64,000 nt of DNA from Candidatus Angelobacter sp. Gp1-AA117 (GCA_003223515.1 QHVI01000025.1:1-64000); one strand, 5' to 3'; shown: positions 7,659 to 17,107, counted from the stretch's first letter. The notes: generated by a model not told the origin, from the letters alone. A program made the numbers and translations.

Positions 7659-9992
7659 TTAATTCCAGTTAAACAACGAGGGCTGCTCTGGGCTGGCGCT
7701 GCGCGGCCGGCGCCGCGAAGAGCGAAGCGCGTCCGAACTCTGCCCAAACACCAGCACAGGGCCGCTGGTGATTGCAGCTTCGATCAGCTCTGTTGCTTCT
7801 GATTGTTCTTCTGCGGCGGCCCCAACAGAAGATTCGCCATTTTCTAAATCTCCAGGCTGTACTGCGGGAAAGAGTTTTCGATGCTCTTCATTCAATGAAC
7901 GCCATACGGCATCGGCGCTGTCGCCAATTCCGTTCTTCTCGACCAACTCGCGCGCCATCGCCGAGAGCATGTCATCGTCTTCGTCAATGCTCTGCAAGCC
8001 TTCTCCAGCGAACTTGCCTTCCATCGTTAGGGCAACCAGCAGCTTCTTGCCCATCAGACGCAGACAAGATCCCTGCATCGTGCCTTCGTAGCACAGGAAT
8101 TTCACACGCACATTCCGCGACTGCCCGATCCTCCACGATCTGCGGCTCGCCTGCCGAAGCGTGTGCAGCGAATATCCCGACTCATAGAAGATGATGGTCG
8201 GAAAGTCGAGCAGGTCGAGGCCCGTTTCGACCAGCTTGGGATGGGCGATCACGACTTGGACTCCGTCTTTTACCTGCTTGGTGTACCAAGCCTCACGTTT
8301 TGATGTATCGACATTCGCTTTCAGAACAGCGGTGCGTATGCCTTCGGCCTCAAGAATTCGTTTCAGCCTGGCTGTGACATCGTGCTTTTGCGTGTAAACA
8401 GCAAAGACCTGGCAGCGGCGCCCTTCCGCCAACTCCCGCTTGACCTCTTCGACCAGCCGCCGCTCTTTTGCGTACAGCCGGTCCTGAGGAAGATCCCGCG
8501 TGTGGGCGATCAGGAACTTGATCTTGCGCTGAAGCTGGGGATCGAACTCAGTCCCATAAAGAGAGCCCAGCCCATAAGGATGATCGGGATAGAGCAGCAG
8601 GGTGTGGAGCATGATGCTCAGGACAGAGCGATTGCCCCGGTGCTCCTTCAATGCGGTCCTAATTGCGTCTTCGAGCTCTTGGTACGCGGCTTGCATCAGC
8701 GGCTCCATCGGCACGCTGAGGCAGGTTTCCTCGTAAGGCGGCAGTTCGCCGGATATGTCTTCCAGGAAGACGAAGGCACAAAGGTCCATCAGGAATTCAC
8801 CGAACAGAAGGGGTGAGGCTCCTGGCTTGCGCCGGACCATAGTGGTCGTCTTTGCCTTCGAGCACGCGTTCTCCGCTGGCTCAATCTTCGTGATGGTTTC
8901 AAGGACGCCGTAATCCTGGGCAAACGCGGTCCGGCCAGCAGTGCCGAACTCATAGCCGCGCTGCTTCATCTTGGCGGCTTCCAGGCGGAAGAGCGTGTTG
9001 AACAGATCGTCGGCGTAGCCGCCGAGCAGTGTTCCGGTCAGCCCTACGATTTTGTCTGTGCAGGAAGCAAGCGTTCCCAAAGCATTACCCTGGGCAGTAT
9101 CGCCGGCGAGTTGGTGGATTTCATCACAGATCGCATAATCGAACCAACCTGGCATATATCGCCCGATGAATTCAATCGGCGCCATGCGGTGAATCTTCTC
9201 TGGGTCGGCCTGCCACATCGGGCTGTAAGCTTGCTTACAGGGCTTTTCTTCCCGGGCCTCAATAATCTCAGCAACCTTAACTTTTCGAAAATCGGCAACT
9301 GTGAGGCGACCGCCATCAACAATTACGGGTCTGCCGGTATCGGAATTGACCACGCAACCGAGGCTTGGGCCTGAGAGGGGGATACTGTACGCATGACGCC
9401 AGAAATAGCCGAGCTTGGCGCGTTCACGTCCTACGATGAACAGCGCCGGTCGCGAACAGATTGACGCCCATCGTTTGCGAGAGCTTCCGTACTGCTTCTT
9501 TAACCGCATGTCGCTCAGAGTGGTCTGGAGTCCCTCGCGGATAATCCGACCGCTTTTGAGACGAACTTCATTGATTCCGTGCGGACTCTTTTCATCACCT
9601 CCGTTGCGAAGATCATCGATGAGGAACACTCTTATTCCAGGAATGGTCAGGAACGCTTCACGAGCCCACTTTTCCACCAAGTGAGGAGGTGCCATCGCTA
9701 AAGCTGTGTAGGGCTTTCCTGCGCTGTGCACATGAATGGCAGCCAGCGACATCAGGGTTTTCCCGGTGCCGCATTCGGCCACAAACATTGCCGTCCTGGC
9801 GCGCTGCCATCGCTTGACCACACCCATGATGGCCACGTTCTGGGCGGGCTTCGGTCTGCGGAGCAACTGTTCCAGACGCGGGCAGATCGGGTCATCGAAC
9901 TGTTGTAACGCGGGGTATTCCTGAAGTATGCGTTCCCCGAGCAGAGAAGCGTAAGAACGCATGTAGTCGTATATGGTTGAAAGTTCATCCAT
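7659..9992 (-). CDS. SNF2/DEAD-like helicase
   Basis: The 777-residue superfamily 2 helicase shows motif I VAECGTGKTLMS (near 73-79), a Walker B/motif II CDEIHQL near 289, motif III GLTGTLLGG, and a C-terminal helicase half with VVIAHPKLVETGLDLLDF and motif VI QASRRSWRIGQ near 619. Between motifs Ia and II is an insertion of about 150 residues with Cys and Trp. The tail (700-777) is acidic, then Arg/Ser-rich, and ends PSLFNWN. SNF2-like ATPases translocate on double-stranded DNA. On mobile elements they may serve restriction-evasion, replication or DNA remodelling. No nuclease domain is visible. Confidence 0.88.
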   Translation of the reverse strand: MDELSTIYDYMRSYASLLGERILQEYPALQQFDDPICPRLEQLLRRPKPAQNVAIMGVVKRWQRARTAMFVAECGTGKTLMSLAAIHVHSAGKPYTALAMAPPHLVEKWAREAFLTIPGIRVFLIDDLRNGGDEKSPHGINEVRLKSGRIIREGLQTTLSDMRLKKQYGSSRKRWASICSRPALFIVGRERAKLGYFWRHAYSIPLSGPSLGCVVNSDTGRPVIVDGGRLTVADFRKVKVAEIIEAREEKPCKQAYSPMWQADPEKIHRMAPIEFIGRYMPGWFDYAICDEIHQLAGDTAQGNALGTLASCTDKIVGLTGTLLGGYADDLFNTLFRLEAAKMKQRGYEFGTAGRTAFAQDYGVLETITKIEPAENACSKAKTTTMVRRKPGASPLLFGEFLMDLCAFVFLEDISGELPPYEETCLSVPMEPLMQAAYQELEDAIRTALKEHRGNRSVLSIMLHTLLLYPDHPYGLGSLYGTEFDPQLQRKIKFLIAHTRDLPQDRLYAKERRLVEEVKRELAEGRRCQVFAVYTQKHDVTARLKRILEAEGIRTAVLKANVDTSKREAWYTKQVKDGVQVVIAHPKLVETGLDLLDFPTIIFYESGYSLHTLRQASRRSWRIGQSRNVRVKFLCYEGTMQGSCLRLMGKKLLVALTMEGKFAGEGLQSIDEDDDMLSAMARELVEKNGIGDSADAVWRSLNEEHRKLFPAVQPGDLENGESSVGAAAEEQSEATELIEAAITSGPVLVFGQSSDALRSSRRRPRSASPEQPSLFNWN

Positions 9993-10059
9993 AGGATCTT
10001 TTGGGATTTGGCAATTAAAGGAGAATTCAAAGCAGTGACGACCTGCTCTGTGCGGAAGA

Positions 10060-10731
10060 TTAGGATGTGGATTGAATCACGATTTGGTCTAAATGCAACC
10101 GCGGCCAGTGTGTCGGTCCTGTTTGCTCAGGAAAACTCAGCAGGCCGCTCTTCACTCCTCGCGCCAGCCAGGACAGGAATTGCTGTTTGTTGCCCTTGAT
10201 CAATACGGGACTACAGCCCAGGCCTAACAGTGGAATGATCGCTTGATGATTCTCCAGTTGGTCCACAAACCACTCGCCCCAATCAGGAATGCCCGGAAGA
10301 CCATGCAATTGCGCCAGCGATGTCCATACAAAGGATGGGCTGTTGCCGGCAAGCAGTGTCCGCCCTGCGGTGGCGCTGGAGTTGGTAGCCAATTCTTCAG
10401 AAATCGCAATTAAGTGCCGGACCGGCTTCTTCCTGTCTGCAAGTTGAAGCGCGCCCTTGTAGCATTCAGCTTTCTTGTCAAAACCAACCCGAATTGAAGC
10501 AAGGTTGGGGCCTTCGATCATAAATTTGTCGCCAAGTGAGACCGCTGCACTAATTGCAGCGATCTGGGTGTCCGTGCCGAACACGGACAGGAAATGCGCT
10601 TTGGCCTGCCGGGGCGGATCGGGCAGGACTTCTCCAATGAAGCGGTCCAAACGCACCTTGAAATGCGTGGTGGCCTTTTCCGTCATCTTCATGTAGGTAA
10701 GCCAGCCAAAACGAAGGTGAGCATTCTTCAT
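10060..10731 (-). CDS. Hypothetical protein coupled to the methyltransferase
   Basis: A 223-residue soluble protein with no motif I recognise. Notable stretches are KATTHFKVRLDRFIGEVLP, SVFGTDTQIAAISAAVSLGD and LLGLGCSPVLIKGNK. Its ATG overlaps the stop of the methyltransferase gene in an ATGA arrangement, so the two products are likely made in step and may act together. The helicase gene follows 67 bases later. Confidence 0.6.
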   Translation of the reverse strand: MKNAHLRFGWLTYMKMTEKATTHFKVRLDRFIGEVLPDPPRQAKAHFLSVFGTDTQIAAISAAVSLGDKFMIEGPNLASIRVGFDKKAECYKGALQLADRKKPVRHLIAISEELATNSSATAGRTLLAGNSPSFVWTSLAQLHGLPGIPDWGEWFVDQLENHQAIIPLLGLGCSPVLIKGNKQQFLSWLARGVKSGLLSFPEQTGPTHWPRLHLDQIVIQSTS

Positions 10732-11765
10732 GAGGGGTTCTGCTTTTCGTGAGTAAGGACCTGAGTTTTGCCAGAGGAAAAGATAAGCGTCAGCTCGTGC
10801 GAGAAGCGCTCACGGTCATGAATGAGAATGGTGCCGTCGGGTTCCTCTTCTTCCCAGCGGTCGGTGAACTTGACGGAGCGCCAATGAGCTATGTGGCGGT
10901 CTTCTCCATCTCCAAAGACACCATTGAGCATTCCGGCAGTACACAGCAAACCAACATGGCCGCCATGAAGCGGCGTGAGTGGCCTGCCACGCACGCTGGC
11001 TTGTTCGCGCAGCAGTACACGGCTCGTCTGGCGGTAGGCAGCAGATGCAGGCAGAAGGTTTTCGATTTCATCAAGGGGAAGACCGGTGTTGGTCAGAATG
11101 ATTGCCTGGGAGCCAGGCACCTCGTATCGGCTGTCGGGCTCATTAGGCAGAACAGCGAGATCGGGTTTGGAAGATAAGCCTTCGAGATAACGTGCTGAAT
11201 CGAGCAACGCGGAGTCGCTTGTACGCTCATTGCGTTTGCGCCGCGCCGCCAGCACCGCGATCTGTTTGTATTGGACGCAGGCAGGGTCTGAAAGACGATA
11301 GACGCGGAGATTGGTAAAGTGTTCGGCCAATAAGCGGGCGCAGGGCTGTAACTGCGCTTGCGGAATCACAAAGACCAGTACTCCCGCCGGCTTTAGCCAT
11401 CGGTAGGTGTGTTCCAGAAAAACTCGCTCCAATCGCTGGTTCCCATTGGCGCCAGCTTCAAAGTCGTAAGGCGGGTTCAGGTATAGCAGTGAAATCCCTT
11501 CTGTGGGACAGCGCACGTCAATGGCGTTTGCCTGGAGTGTTTGAATCCCCAAACCTTTGGCCTGCTCTGCACGGTGGGCATCAATCTCGATGCCATATTG
11601 GTGAGCCGACACCCCTTCGAGCAGCTTGGCAAAGGCAACTCCGTCTCCGATGCACGGATCAACTGCTGAGAATTGATCCCTAAACACAAGAAAATTCTTC
11701 AGCCGCGCCGCTTCAACAATGGGTAGCGGAAAAAAGCCGAGTTTGATCTTTCCTTGGTTTCTCAT
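10728..11765 (-). CDS. N6-adenine-type DNA methyltransferase (DUF6094-like)
   Basis: The 345-residue protein has a SAM-binding motif AVDPCIGDGVAF (about 34-45) and the catalytic NPPY at 97-100, the order of gamma-class adenine methyltransferases. The N-terminus KLGFFPLPI is typical of the DUF6094 group on mobile elements. No separate target-recognition domain or partner restriction enzyme is seen, so an orphan or anti-restriction role is likely. An AAAGGA lies eight bases before the ATG. Confidence 0.82.
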   Translation of the reverse strand: MRNQGKIKLGFFPLPIVEAARLKNFLVFRDQFSAVDPCIGDGVAFAKLLEGVSAHQYGIEIDAHRAEQAKGLGIQTLQANAIDVRCPTEGISLLYLNPPYDFEAGANGNQRLERVFLEHTYRWLKPAGVLVFVIPQAQLQPCARLLAEHFTNLRVYRLSDPACVQYKQIAVLAARRKRNERTSDSALLDSARYLEGLSSKPDLAVLPNEPDSRYEVPGSQAIILTNTGLPLDEIENLLPASAAYRQTSRVLLREQASVRGRPLTPLHGGHVGLLCTAGMLNGVFGDGEDRHIAHWRSVKFTDRWEEEEPDGTILIHDRERFSHELTLIFSSGKTQVLTHEKQNPS

Positions 11766-11807
11766 AACAGCTGTCCTTTGTTTAGCGCCGGCAGCAGTTC
11801 AGATTCA

Positions 11808-12035
11808 CTACTCGATCAAGCCCTCGTGTAGGAGGCGGGCAATCTCTGTTTCCGCAGCGGAGAGTGATTCTTGTGCGTCTGAAAGGCGGTTTTTGATGAA
11901 GGCGACCGAGACTGCAATTCTTGATCCGATTTCGAGTTCATCCACGTCGGTCGCGAAAGGTCTGACAGCCGATTGTGCAAACCGGATGGCATGCGTTGTA
12001 GCGTTTAGAGCAATGTAAAGATCGTCACGTTTCAA
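11808..12035 (-). CDS. Small helical hypothetical protein
   Basis: The 75-residue protein KRDDLYIALNATTHAIRFAQ...ETEIARLLHEGLIE is predicted helical. A TTG start at 12033-12035 has AGGTGG about four bases upstream, which makes it more likely than the distant start at 12104 that overlaps the kinase gene. Family unknown. Confidence 0.5.
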   Translation of the reverse strand: MKRDDLYIALNATTHAIRFAQSAVRPFATDVDELEIGSRIAVSVAFIKNRLSDAQESLSAAETEIARLLHEGLIE

Positions 12036-12075
12036 GGTCCACCTGAGTCTTGGGTTGGTGTGAGGGGATCGGAGG

Positions 12076-12933
12076 CTACGCGAACTGCTCCTGGGCCGCT
12101 GCACTCGGCATGAAGACTTGGGTCGTGGAGTCCTTCCAGTTGGGAAATGGCTGGCGAGTTGAGTCCCGAAATGCGGTGATCAGGTCGCGGATTTTCAGTC
12201 TTCTCTTATACAGCGTCTCGACGAGATGCTGTAGAGCGTCGAAATCATGGTCATACCACTCCGGCAGGATCGCGTCTGCACAGCGCCAGAGGTCAAGTGG
12301 CTCTGACTCTTCGGCTTTGGTGAGAGCTGGCTCAAACGCATCCCAGCCGGCGACATGAGCATAGACATAATTACGGAAATAGACTCCGTGCAGAGCCAAG
12401 TCCGTGAACGTCCACTCCCCGGCATTGAAGCAATATCCCTGATCGATGAAATGAGCCGTGTACTTCCGTTGCTTGCTCGTCTTACTGAAGATTGCCTGCC
12501 GGCCATCGGCGTTCCCGGCCCATTTGTCGAGCACCAGCATACGGGCGAAATCTGGTGTGTTTTTCACTCTGGGGAACATGCTTTCCGGCAAGTAGTCGAA
12601 GACCATATCGTCTAACGGGTCCACGGGATAGCGGGAGCCCAGGTGCCAGCCAGGGCTGCACTTCATCGAGTGGCCTGCGCTCTCAAAACAGAATTCTGGA
12701 GTGTGCTCGATCAGCCAACCGGAAACTTCGATCGCCGCCACATCTGGTATTGGCAATCCAAGCCATTGGCCCAACCGTGACGCGAACATCTCATTGGCGA
12801 GCACTCGGTTGTGCTGTGGGTTGCCTAAAAGTTTGGTTACGTAGAAGCCTCCATCGGAGGCCCGGAGAAGGTGCGATTGCGATCCTCCCCGCATTCTTTT
12901 GATGTGCTGTACTGCATAAAGCTGAGGTGACAT
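12076..12933 (-). CDS. HipA-like kinase
   Basis: The 285-residue protein begins MSPQLYAVQHIKRMRGGSQS and continues FYVTKLLGNPQHNRVLANEMFASRLGQWLGLPIP, then MLVLDKWAGNADGRQAIF and TAHFIDQGYCFN. These match the HipA-like kinase group: the N-lobe Lys, a catalytic D-x-x-x-x-NxD loop, and the DFG-equivalent IDQG. The start at 12933 is chosen because homologous proteins begin close to AVQHIKRMRGG; the open frame continues to 13038. No HipB-like partner lies next to it. The substrate is unknown. Confidence 0.8.
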   Translation of the reverse strand: MSPQLYAVQHIKRMRGGSQSHLLRASDGGFYVTKLLGNPQHNRVLANEMFASRLGQWLGLPIPDVAAIEVSGWLIEHTPEFCFESAGHSMKCSPGWHLGSRYPVDPLDDMVFDYLPESMFPRVKNTPDFARMLVLDKWAGNADGRQAIFSKTSKQRKYTAHFIDQGYCFNAGEWTFTDLALHGVYFRNYVYAHVAGWDAFEPALTKAEESEPLDLWRCADAILPEWYDHDFDALQHLVETLYKRRLKIRDLITAFRDSTRQPFPNWKDSTTQVFMPSAAAQEQFA

Positions 12934-13220
12934 AGAAAGAGGTGTGCTGATCCAAGAGGTGGGGTCAGAGTTCTGTTGAGAGGGGTGAGTTCCCGGCGCA
13001 ATGCACGCCGGATTCTGAGAACGCAAATAGTTGGACAAACGTTAATCAAGAATTACTGAAAGGTGGGATTTGGCGCGGTCTGGACCTGCCTGATGGCAAT
13101 TTGTGGGCAGTCTGCTAGAAGGACTTCCAACTACTCGGGTTGAAGAGTCGAGCCCTGTATCTCAGCGAGAGACGAAGTCTCTTCCAGGGTTTCGATAGGC
13201 TCCTCGTCTCCGGTATTCGT

Positions 13221-13430
13221 TTATGCATCAACCTGAGGCGTGGGACGAAGCACGAACAGACCATCACCTGAGTCCGCTTTCCTCTGGGCGATCCCGGTGT
13301 AGAGAAAGATGACGTAGAGAGACTCGCATCCTGCGCAATTCTTGTCCTGCGGTCGGCCATCTTTCGCGGGGTTATAGCGGGGATGCACGATGCATCGACC
13401 ATCAAACCGGAATCTGATCCTCAGCGACAC
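13221..13430 (-). CDS. Small Cys-containing protein
   Basis: The 69-residue protein begins with GTG at 13430 behind a strong GGGAGGA site, and contains RFRFDGRCIVHPRYNPAKD, NCAGCESLYVIFLYT and IAQRKADSGDGLFVL. The NCAGC motif could bind metal. It overlaps the end of the upstream gene by 10 bases, so translation is coupled. The ATG-like start at 13547 lies inside the neighbouring gene and is rejected. Function unknown. Confidence 0.6.
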   Translation of the reverse strand: MSLRIRFRFDGRCIVHPRYNPAKDGRPQDKNCAGCESLYVIFLYTGIAQRKADSGDGLFVLRPTPQVDA

Positions 13431-14026
13431 GTCTCTTCCTCCCGGGCAAAAGTGAACTCGTAACCTTCGGTGCGTTCCCTCAACTCTTTTACAAACCGAT
13501 GGATTCCGCCCTCTCCGTACCGCTCTCCATTCCGCACTGCACGCCAAAATTCATCGGGCTGCAAATTAAGTTTTTGCCGGATTGCCCGGCAGTCTGATTC
13601 ACTTATTGCTTCCAGAAAGCTCGCCTTCGTAAGCTTCATTGCCTCGCCCACAAGGCGGCGGTCTCTGCCGAGGATGCGCTTGAATGAATCGCGAAATTCC
13701 CAGCGCTGCCGCATTCTGCTGGAGGCCTTGAGTTGATAGGTAATTCGGGTCGGGTGCAGGAAGTCGTCACATCTAAGAGGCTCAATCCTCAGCAGGCGTC
13801 CCCAGTTGCTCTTGCCGTCGCGAATTGACCGCGCTTCTGCCAAAGAGCCGAAAACAATGGCGTGCTCAAACTCCACACGCAGCGGCGGATTGCGAGCTAT
13901 GACTTCCTCCGTCCAGCACGATGACCACCATTCCGTGCAGTTGCGGTACTCAATAACTGATTTATTGTGGTTAGCTGCTCTGATAAACGAGTCGAGAGAC
14001 CAATTTGCAGCACTACTCTTCGTCAC
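13421..14026 (-). CDS. Hypothetical protein
   Basis: A 201-residue soluble protein with no domain I can name. VEFEHAIVFGSLAEARSIRDG and ESDCRAIRQKLNLQPDEFW are the most structured-looking parts. Start overlaps the preceding small gene by 14 bases, and the next small gene overlaps its end by 10 bases, so it belongs to a tight operon of element-specific small proteins. Confidence 0.6.
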   Translation of the reverse strand: MTKSSAANWSLDSFIRAANHNKSVIEYRNCTEWWSSCWTEEVIARNPPLRVEFEHAIVFGSLAEARSIRDGKSNWGRLLRIEPLRCDDFLHPTRITYQLKASSRMRQRWEFRDSFKRILGRDRRLVGEAMKLTKASFLEAISESDCRAIRQKLNLQPDEFWRAVRNGERYGEGGIHRFVKELRERTEGYEFTFAREEETCR

Positions 14027-14210
14027 AACGATCTACTGTTCCATTGAGAATTACGACGTGGCCAGTCTGCGCGGTGTGGGCAAGGGCCGCGTCTATATTC
14101 CCCAAGCTGGCGCTTTCGTGGGCAGAAAGCGGACCACAGCGGCTGCACTCGGCTTCGATCACTACCCGAATCTCGGAGACGGCGATGGCAGACGAAGTTG
14201 TGACTGACAT
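14013..14210 (-). CDS. Small Cys-containing protein, GHVVILNGTVD motif
   Basis: The 65-residue protein MSVTTSSAIAVSEIRVVIEA continues ECSRCGPLSAHESASLGNIDAAL and ends AQTGHVVILNGTVDRCDEE. The CxxC and the TGHVVILNGT ending look like a small conserved family on acidobacterial elements. It sits between the DUF6573-like gene and a 201-residue gene with short overlaps. Function unknown. Confidence 0.55.
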   Translation of the reverse strand: MSVTTSSAIAVSEIRVVIEAECSRCGPLSAHESASLGNIDAALAHTAQTGHVVILNGTVDRCDEE

Positions 14211-14211
14211 C

Positions 14212-14574
14212 TCAGTAATCCTCTGGATACATGATTGTGAAGCCATCACCGTCCGCATCGATCCAGAGGGAATGCCTATGCCGGTCGATAATGACCTCGA
14301 ACTCTACAGGGAAATCACTCTCTTTGAGGCCTTTACTTTTGAGTGCCCGCAGCTTGAGATATGCCATCCAGAGAACATCGTGAAGGCGCCCGCGATAGTC
14401 CTGGCCGTGACTCTCCTTGGGAATGTCTTCCAAGGCGTTGTGCAAATGGTCAGTAATGACCGTCGGCAACAGTAGTCCAGTCTCCTTGGCTTGTTGGCTA
14501 ACGTCGACGAGGACACCGTCTTCAATGGCTTGAGCGCGGGTGTAACGGGAAATGATTGGATCGTTGTCGTTCAT
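14212..14574 (-). CDS. DUF6573-like protein
   Basis: The 120-residue protein begins MNDNDPIISRYTRAQAIEDG and continues LVDVSQQAKETGL and LHDVLWMAYLKLRALK. This pattern is typical of DUF6573, a small family of plasmid and conjugative-element proteins of unknown role. It is one base from the following small gene. Confidence 0.75.
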   Translation of the reverse strand: MNDNDPIISRYTRAQAIEDGVLVDVSQQAKETGLLLPTVITDHLHNALEDIPKESHGQDYRGRLHDVLWMAYLKLRALKSKGLKESDFPVEFEVIIDRHRHSLWIDADGDGFTIMYPEDY

Positions 14575-14629
14575 GATTAAAATTGGCGGGATGAATCTGT
14601 GAAAGGGCGGGTTTGCGTGTAGTGTTGAG

Positions 14630-15025
14630 TTACTCTGACCTTAATCTCTTCTCCACAGCCTCAACTTCAGTAACGAGATCAGTGATTGGGTAATTCAGTC
14701 CGAATGAAATTCGAACGATTTGCGTCAGTGTTGCGTTGGAGGCCTGTCCACGTTCAAGGCTGCTCAGGAAGCGCACAGAAAGTCCAGAAGCAGCGCATAG
14801 CTGTTGCCGTGACATGTTCTGCTTTTCACGCAGTTCCCGCACGACAATTCCCAATGCGCGGGGCAGCCGCGGATAAAGATCCTTTTTCAGGGCTTCTTGA
14901 AAAACTGCATCAGCCTGTTCAAGAGACAAGCCTTTCTCGATGCGAACGTCGCGTAAGGCGTCTCCGAAGGCTTTCAGGATTGCTTCATCACCTGGATAAC
15001 CAGGAGGGTCTTTCCTTTTCTTCAT
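14630..15025 (-). CDS. XRE-family transcriptional regulator
   Basis: The 131-residue protein has a C-terminal helix-turn-helix: LGIVVRELREKQNMSRQQLC, ASGLSVRFLSSLERGQASN and LTQIVRISFGL, as in Cro/C1-type repressors. Start at 15025 (MKKRKDPPGYPGDE) is preferred to the upstream extension to 15319, which overlaps the divergent gene's promoter. It is followed by the small-gene operon, and the 228 bases to the divergent gene at 15254 probably hold both promoters, so it may repress either direction. Confidence 0.85.
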   Translation of the reverse strand: MKKRKDPPGYPGDEAILKAFGDALRDVRIEKGLSLEQADAVFQEALKKDLYPRLPRALGIVVRELREKQNMSRQQLCAASGLSVRFLSSLERGQASNATLTQIVRISFGLNYPITDLVTEVEAVEKRLRSE

Positions 15026-15253
15026 TTCGATCTTTCGCGCACACGTGTCCTGCCGCGTGAAACAAAGCTGAATCGTTTTACGGAGGACTGCTGTGCTGCT
15101 TGGGAGGGTATGTTCGACTATCGGCTGAGTGAAAATAGCTGACAGCTGAGGATGTTGAGTTCGTTGCCAACGTGCTGGGACCTCGAACTCCTGGCAGAGA
15201 AAATTTGAATGGTCGTTTCGGCCAAGGGCAGCCGCTGATGTAAAATCCCGCCC

Positions 15254-15496
15254 ATGGATATCAATGCCATCGTGAACGATCTGCGCGACCAACTCGATAG
15301 AATCAATCGCGCCATCCACGCCCTGGAAGGCAGCTCATCAAACGGCAGACGTGGACGCCGTAGCGGCGCGATGCTTCGCGCGAGTAACGGAAGGAAGCGG
15401 AAACGCAGGCTGTCCACTGCGGCCCGCAAGAGAATTTCTGAAGCGGCAAAAGCGCGATGGGCTAAAGCAAAAAAAGCTGGCCGGAGCCAGCTGTAA
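15254..15496 (+). CDS. Small basic, histone-like protein
   Basis: The 80-residue protein has a helical N-terminus (MDINAIVNDLRDQLDRINRA) and a C-terminal tail rich in Arg and Lys (RRGRRSGA, LSTAARKRISEAAKARWAKA). Such short proteins with the AARKRISEAAKARWAK tail are common in Acidobacteriota and look like nucleoid or DNA-binding proteins. It is one of the few plus-strand genes in this part, divergent from the XRE regulator. Confidence 0.65.
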   Translation: MDINAIVNDLRDQLDRINRAIHALEGSSSNGRRGRRSGAMLRASNGRKRKRRLSTAARKRISEAAKARWAKAKKAGRSQL

Positions 15497-15513
15497 CAGG
15501 GATCATGCTCAGT

Positions 15514-15723
15514 TTACATTTGTGTCGGGTCAGGTAGTGCTTCGTAGTATTGCTTCACGTTCGCGAGCGGCACAAACCGAGTCGTCCCGTCAGAATGATC
15601 AATTTCGAGAATATTGCTGTCGGAGAGTCGAAAGGAATTACGGCTTTTGAGTGGAAGATTGAGACGATGATTGTAGCTACTGGCATCGGTATCAAAGAAT
15701 TCGATCAAAAGAACTGGATTCAT
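15514..15723 (-). CDS. Small hypothetical protein
   Basis: The 69 residues MNPVLLIEFFDTDASSYNHR...LANVKQYYEALPDPTQM show no known motif. The gene faces the basic-protein gene tail to tail (stops 17 bases apart) and follows the Rad52-like gene. Start at 15723 or at 15732. Confidence 0.45.
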   Translation of the reverse strand: MNPVLLIEFFDTDASSYNHRLNLPLKSRNSFRLSDSNILEIDHSDGTTRFVPLANVKQYYEALPDPTQM

Positions 15724-15773
15724 TAGGGCCAACTTTCTCCATTTTGCGGGATGCGCACGCTGCGCTTAGGGAA

Positions 15774-16802
15774 TCATCCTCTGCATACGCCAGGACCACT
15801 CTTCTCTTCCATGGCAAGTACGATCTTGCGAAGGCTTTCCAGGTTATCCACTTGATCCACTGAGCGGATGTTCAACGAATCGAGTATCGGGCCGAGCGGC
15901 TCCGGGCCAATTTTATCCAGCGCGGCATCCAATCGCGCGAGGCCCCTTTGTGCGGCTTCGAGATGTGCCAAGACCTTACGTAGCAGTGCTGGGTCGTTGA
16001 TTTGCTTAGGATCCCAGACGCGGGCGAGTGCCTTCAAGAAGCCTCGAAACATCTTCTTCCCCAATGGCTCGGCCAGCGCTTCGATTTTGCGAAGGACTTC
16101 CATGTCCTCTGCTGATCTCGTCGGTGTGGGACGACGATCACATCCGTTGCCAACATGGCGAGTTGGTACAACTTCGGCGCTGCCAGATTTTTGGGGAGGA
16201 CGTAAGCCTTGCCGCCAGCCTGCTGGGGTGGCCCAAGCAGGAAGGGCAGGAGCAGTCTTCGGATACTTACCCTGATCGAGGTCCACCCAGATTCCCGCAA
16301 AATAATACAAATATCTGCCCAGGCCAAAACAGGAGCAGGCGCGCTTAAATGCTTGCGCTTCTGCGCTGGTGCCGGCGTTCTCGTCGTCAGCCCATTCTTC
16401 GCCCGTTGCGGAATGCGATCCCAGGCCGGCAATGGTCAACTCACACGTGACCAGAATTTTTGCTACAACTTTCTTGTCCTTGCTGCGCTCGAAATTCGCG
16501 CTGGTATGGACGGCGTATTTTCTGGTCCAGCCTGCCGGAGTGAACAGAGCATTCAGACGATCGGTGTAGGCACGCTGATCGGCGTAAGGGATCACCTGAC
16601 CACGGCTCTTGTTCTGGGCTGTATTCGTAACTCGCCATTCAATCACTGATGGATCAAACGGCACCTCCAACTCTCGAACGATCTCCTGGACCACTTCAGT
16701 GCCGAGTTGCTGGCCAGATAAAAGAGCAAAGACAGGAGCAATACGAGGCACCCCATTGATGTGCTGAGTCTGTGCAGGCGCATGCCCGTTAGGAGCATTC
16801 AT
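15774..16802 (-). CDS. Rad52/22-family single-strand annealing protein
   Basis: The 342-residue protein contains IEWRVTNTAQNKSRGQVIPYADQRAYTDRLN, AGWTRKYAVHTSANFERSK and EEWADDENAGTSAEAQAFKRACSCFGLGRYLYYF. The AEAQAFKRACxxFGLGRYLY block is the signature of the Rad52/22 family that anneals complementary single strands. Such recombinases are typical of phages and conjugative elements. The C-terminal third (from about 230) is helical and not conserved. Together with SSB and the primase downstream it points to a single-strand DNA processing module. Confidence 0.88.
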   Translation of the reverse strand: MNAPNGHAPAQTQHINGVPRIAPVFALLSGQQLGTEVVQEIVRELEVPFDPSVIEWRVTNTAQNKSRGQVIPYADQRAYTDRLNALFTPAGWTRKYAVHTSANFERSKDKKVVAKILVTCELTIAGLGSHSATGEEWADDENAGTSAEAQAFKRACSCFGLGRYLYYFAGIWVDLDQGKYPKTAPALPAWATPAGWRQGLRPPQKSGSAEVVPTRHVGNGCDRRPTPTRSAEDMEVLRKIEALAEPLGKKMFRGFLKALARVWDPKQINDPALLRKVLAHLEAAQRGLARLDAALDKIGPEPLGPILDSLNIRSVDQVDNLESLRKIVLAMEEKSGPGVCRG

Positions 16803-16851
16803 GAAATGTTCTCCTCATGTACGAAATGAAATGGAATGAGAGTGACAAACA

Positions 16852-17025
16852 CTAGAAGACGATCTCTACGCGGCCGTCAGGGTGTACGAAGTAGAGATTG
16901 AAATCGGTTTCTGCTCCGCCGCCCTCGCGCAGGCTGTCCTGGAACGCCGCTTCATAGGTCGGGTAATAGCGTTTGGTGAGGGTTGAGAAGTAGGGTTTGC
17001 CCTTGTGATAGGTGATTTGCCGCAT
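16852..17025 (-). CDS. Small hypothetical protein
   Basis: A 57-residue protein MRQITYHKGKPYFSTLTKRY...VHPDGRVEIVF. Start at 17025 is supported by AGGA five bases upstream, so the longer frame to 17079 is not used. Tyr-rich, probably a small beta-rich fold; family unknown. Confidence 0.5.
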   Translation of the reverse strand: MRQITYHKGKPYFSTLTKRYYPTYEAAFQDSLREGGGAETDFNLYFVHPDGRVEIVF

Positions 17026-17107
17026 AGTTCCTGTGGCGAATTCTGAGCCATGAGCCTTTGAAGATCTGGGTCCGATCAATCTGGCAATCGCGTGCTAATC
17101 CTGGTGA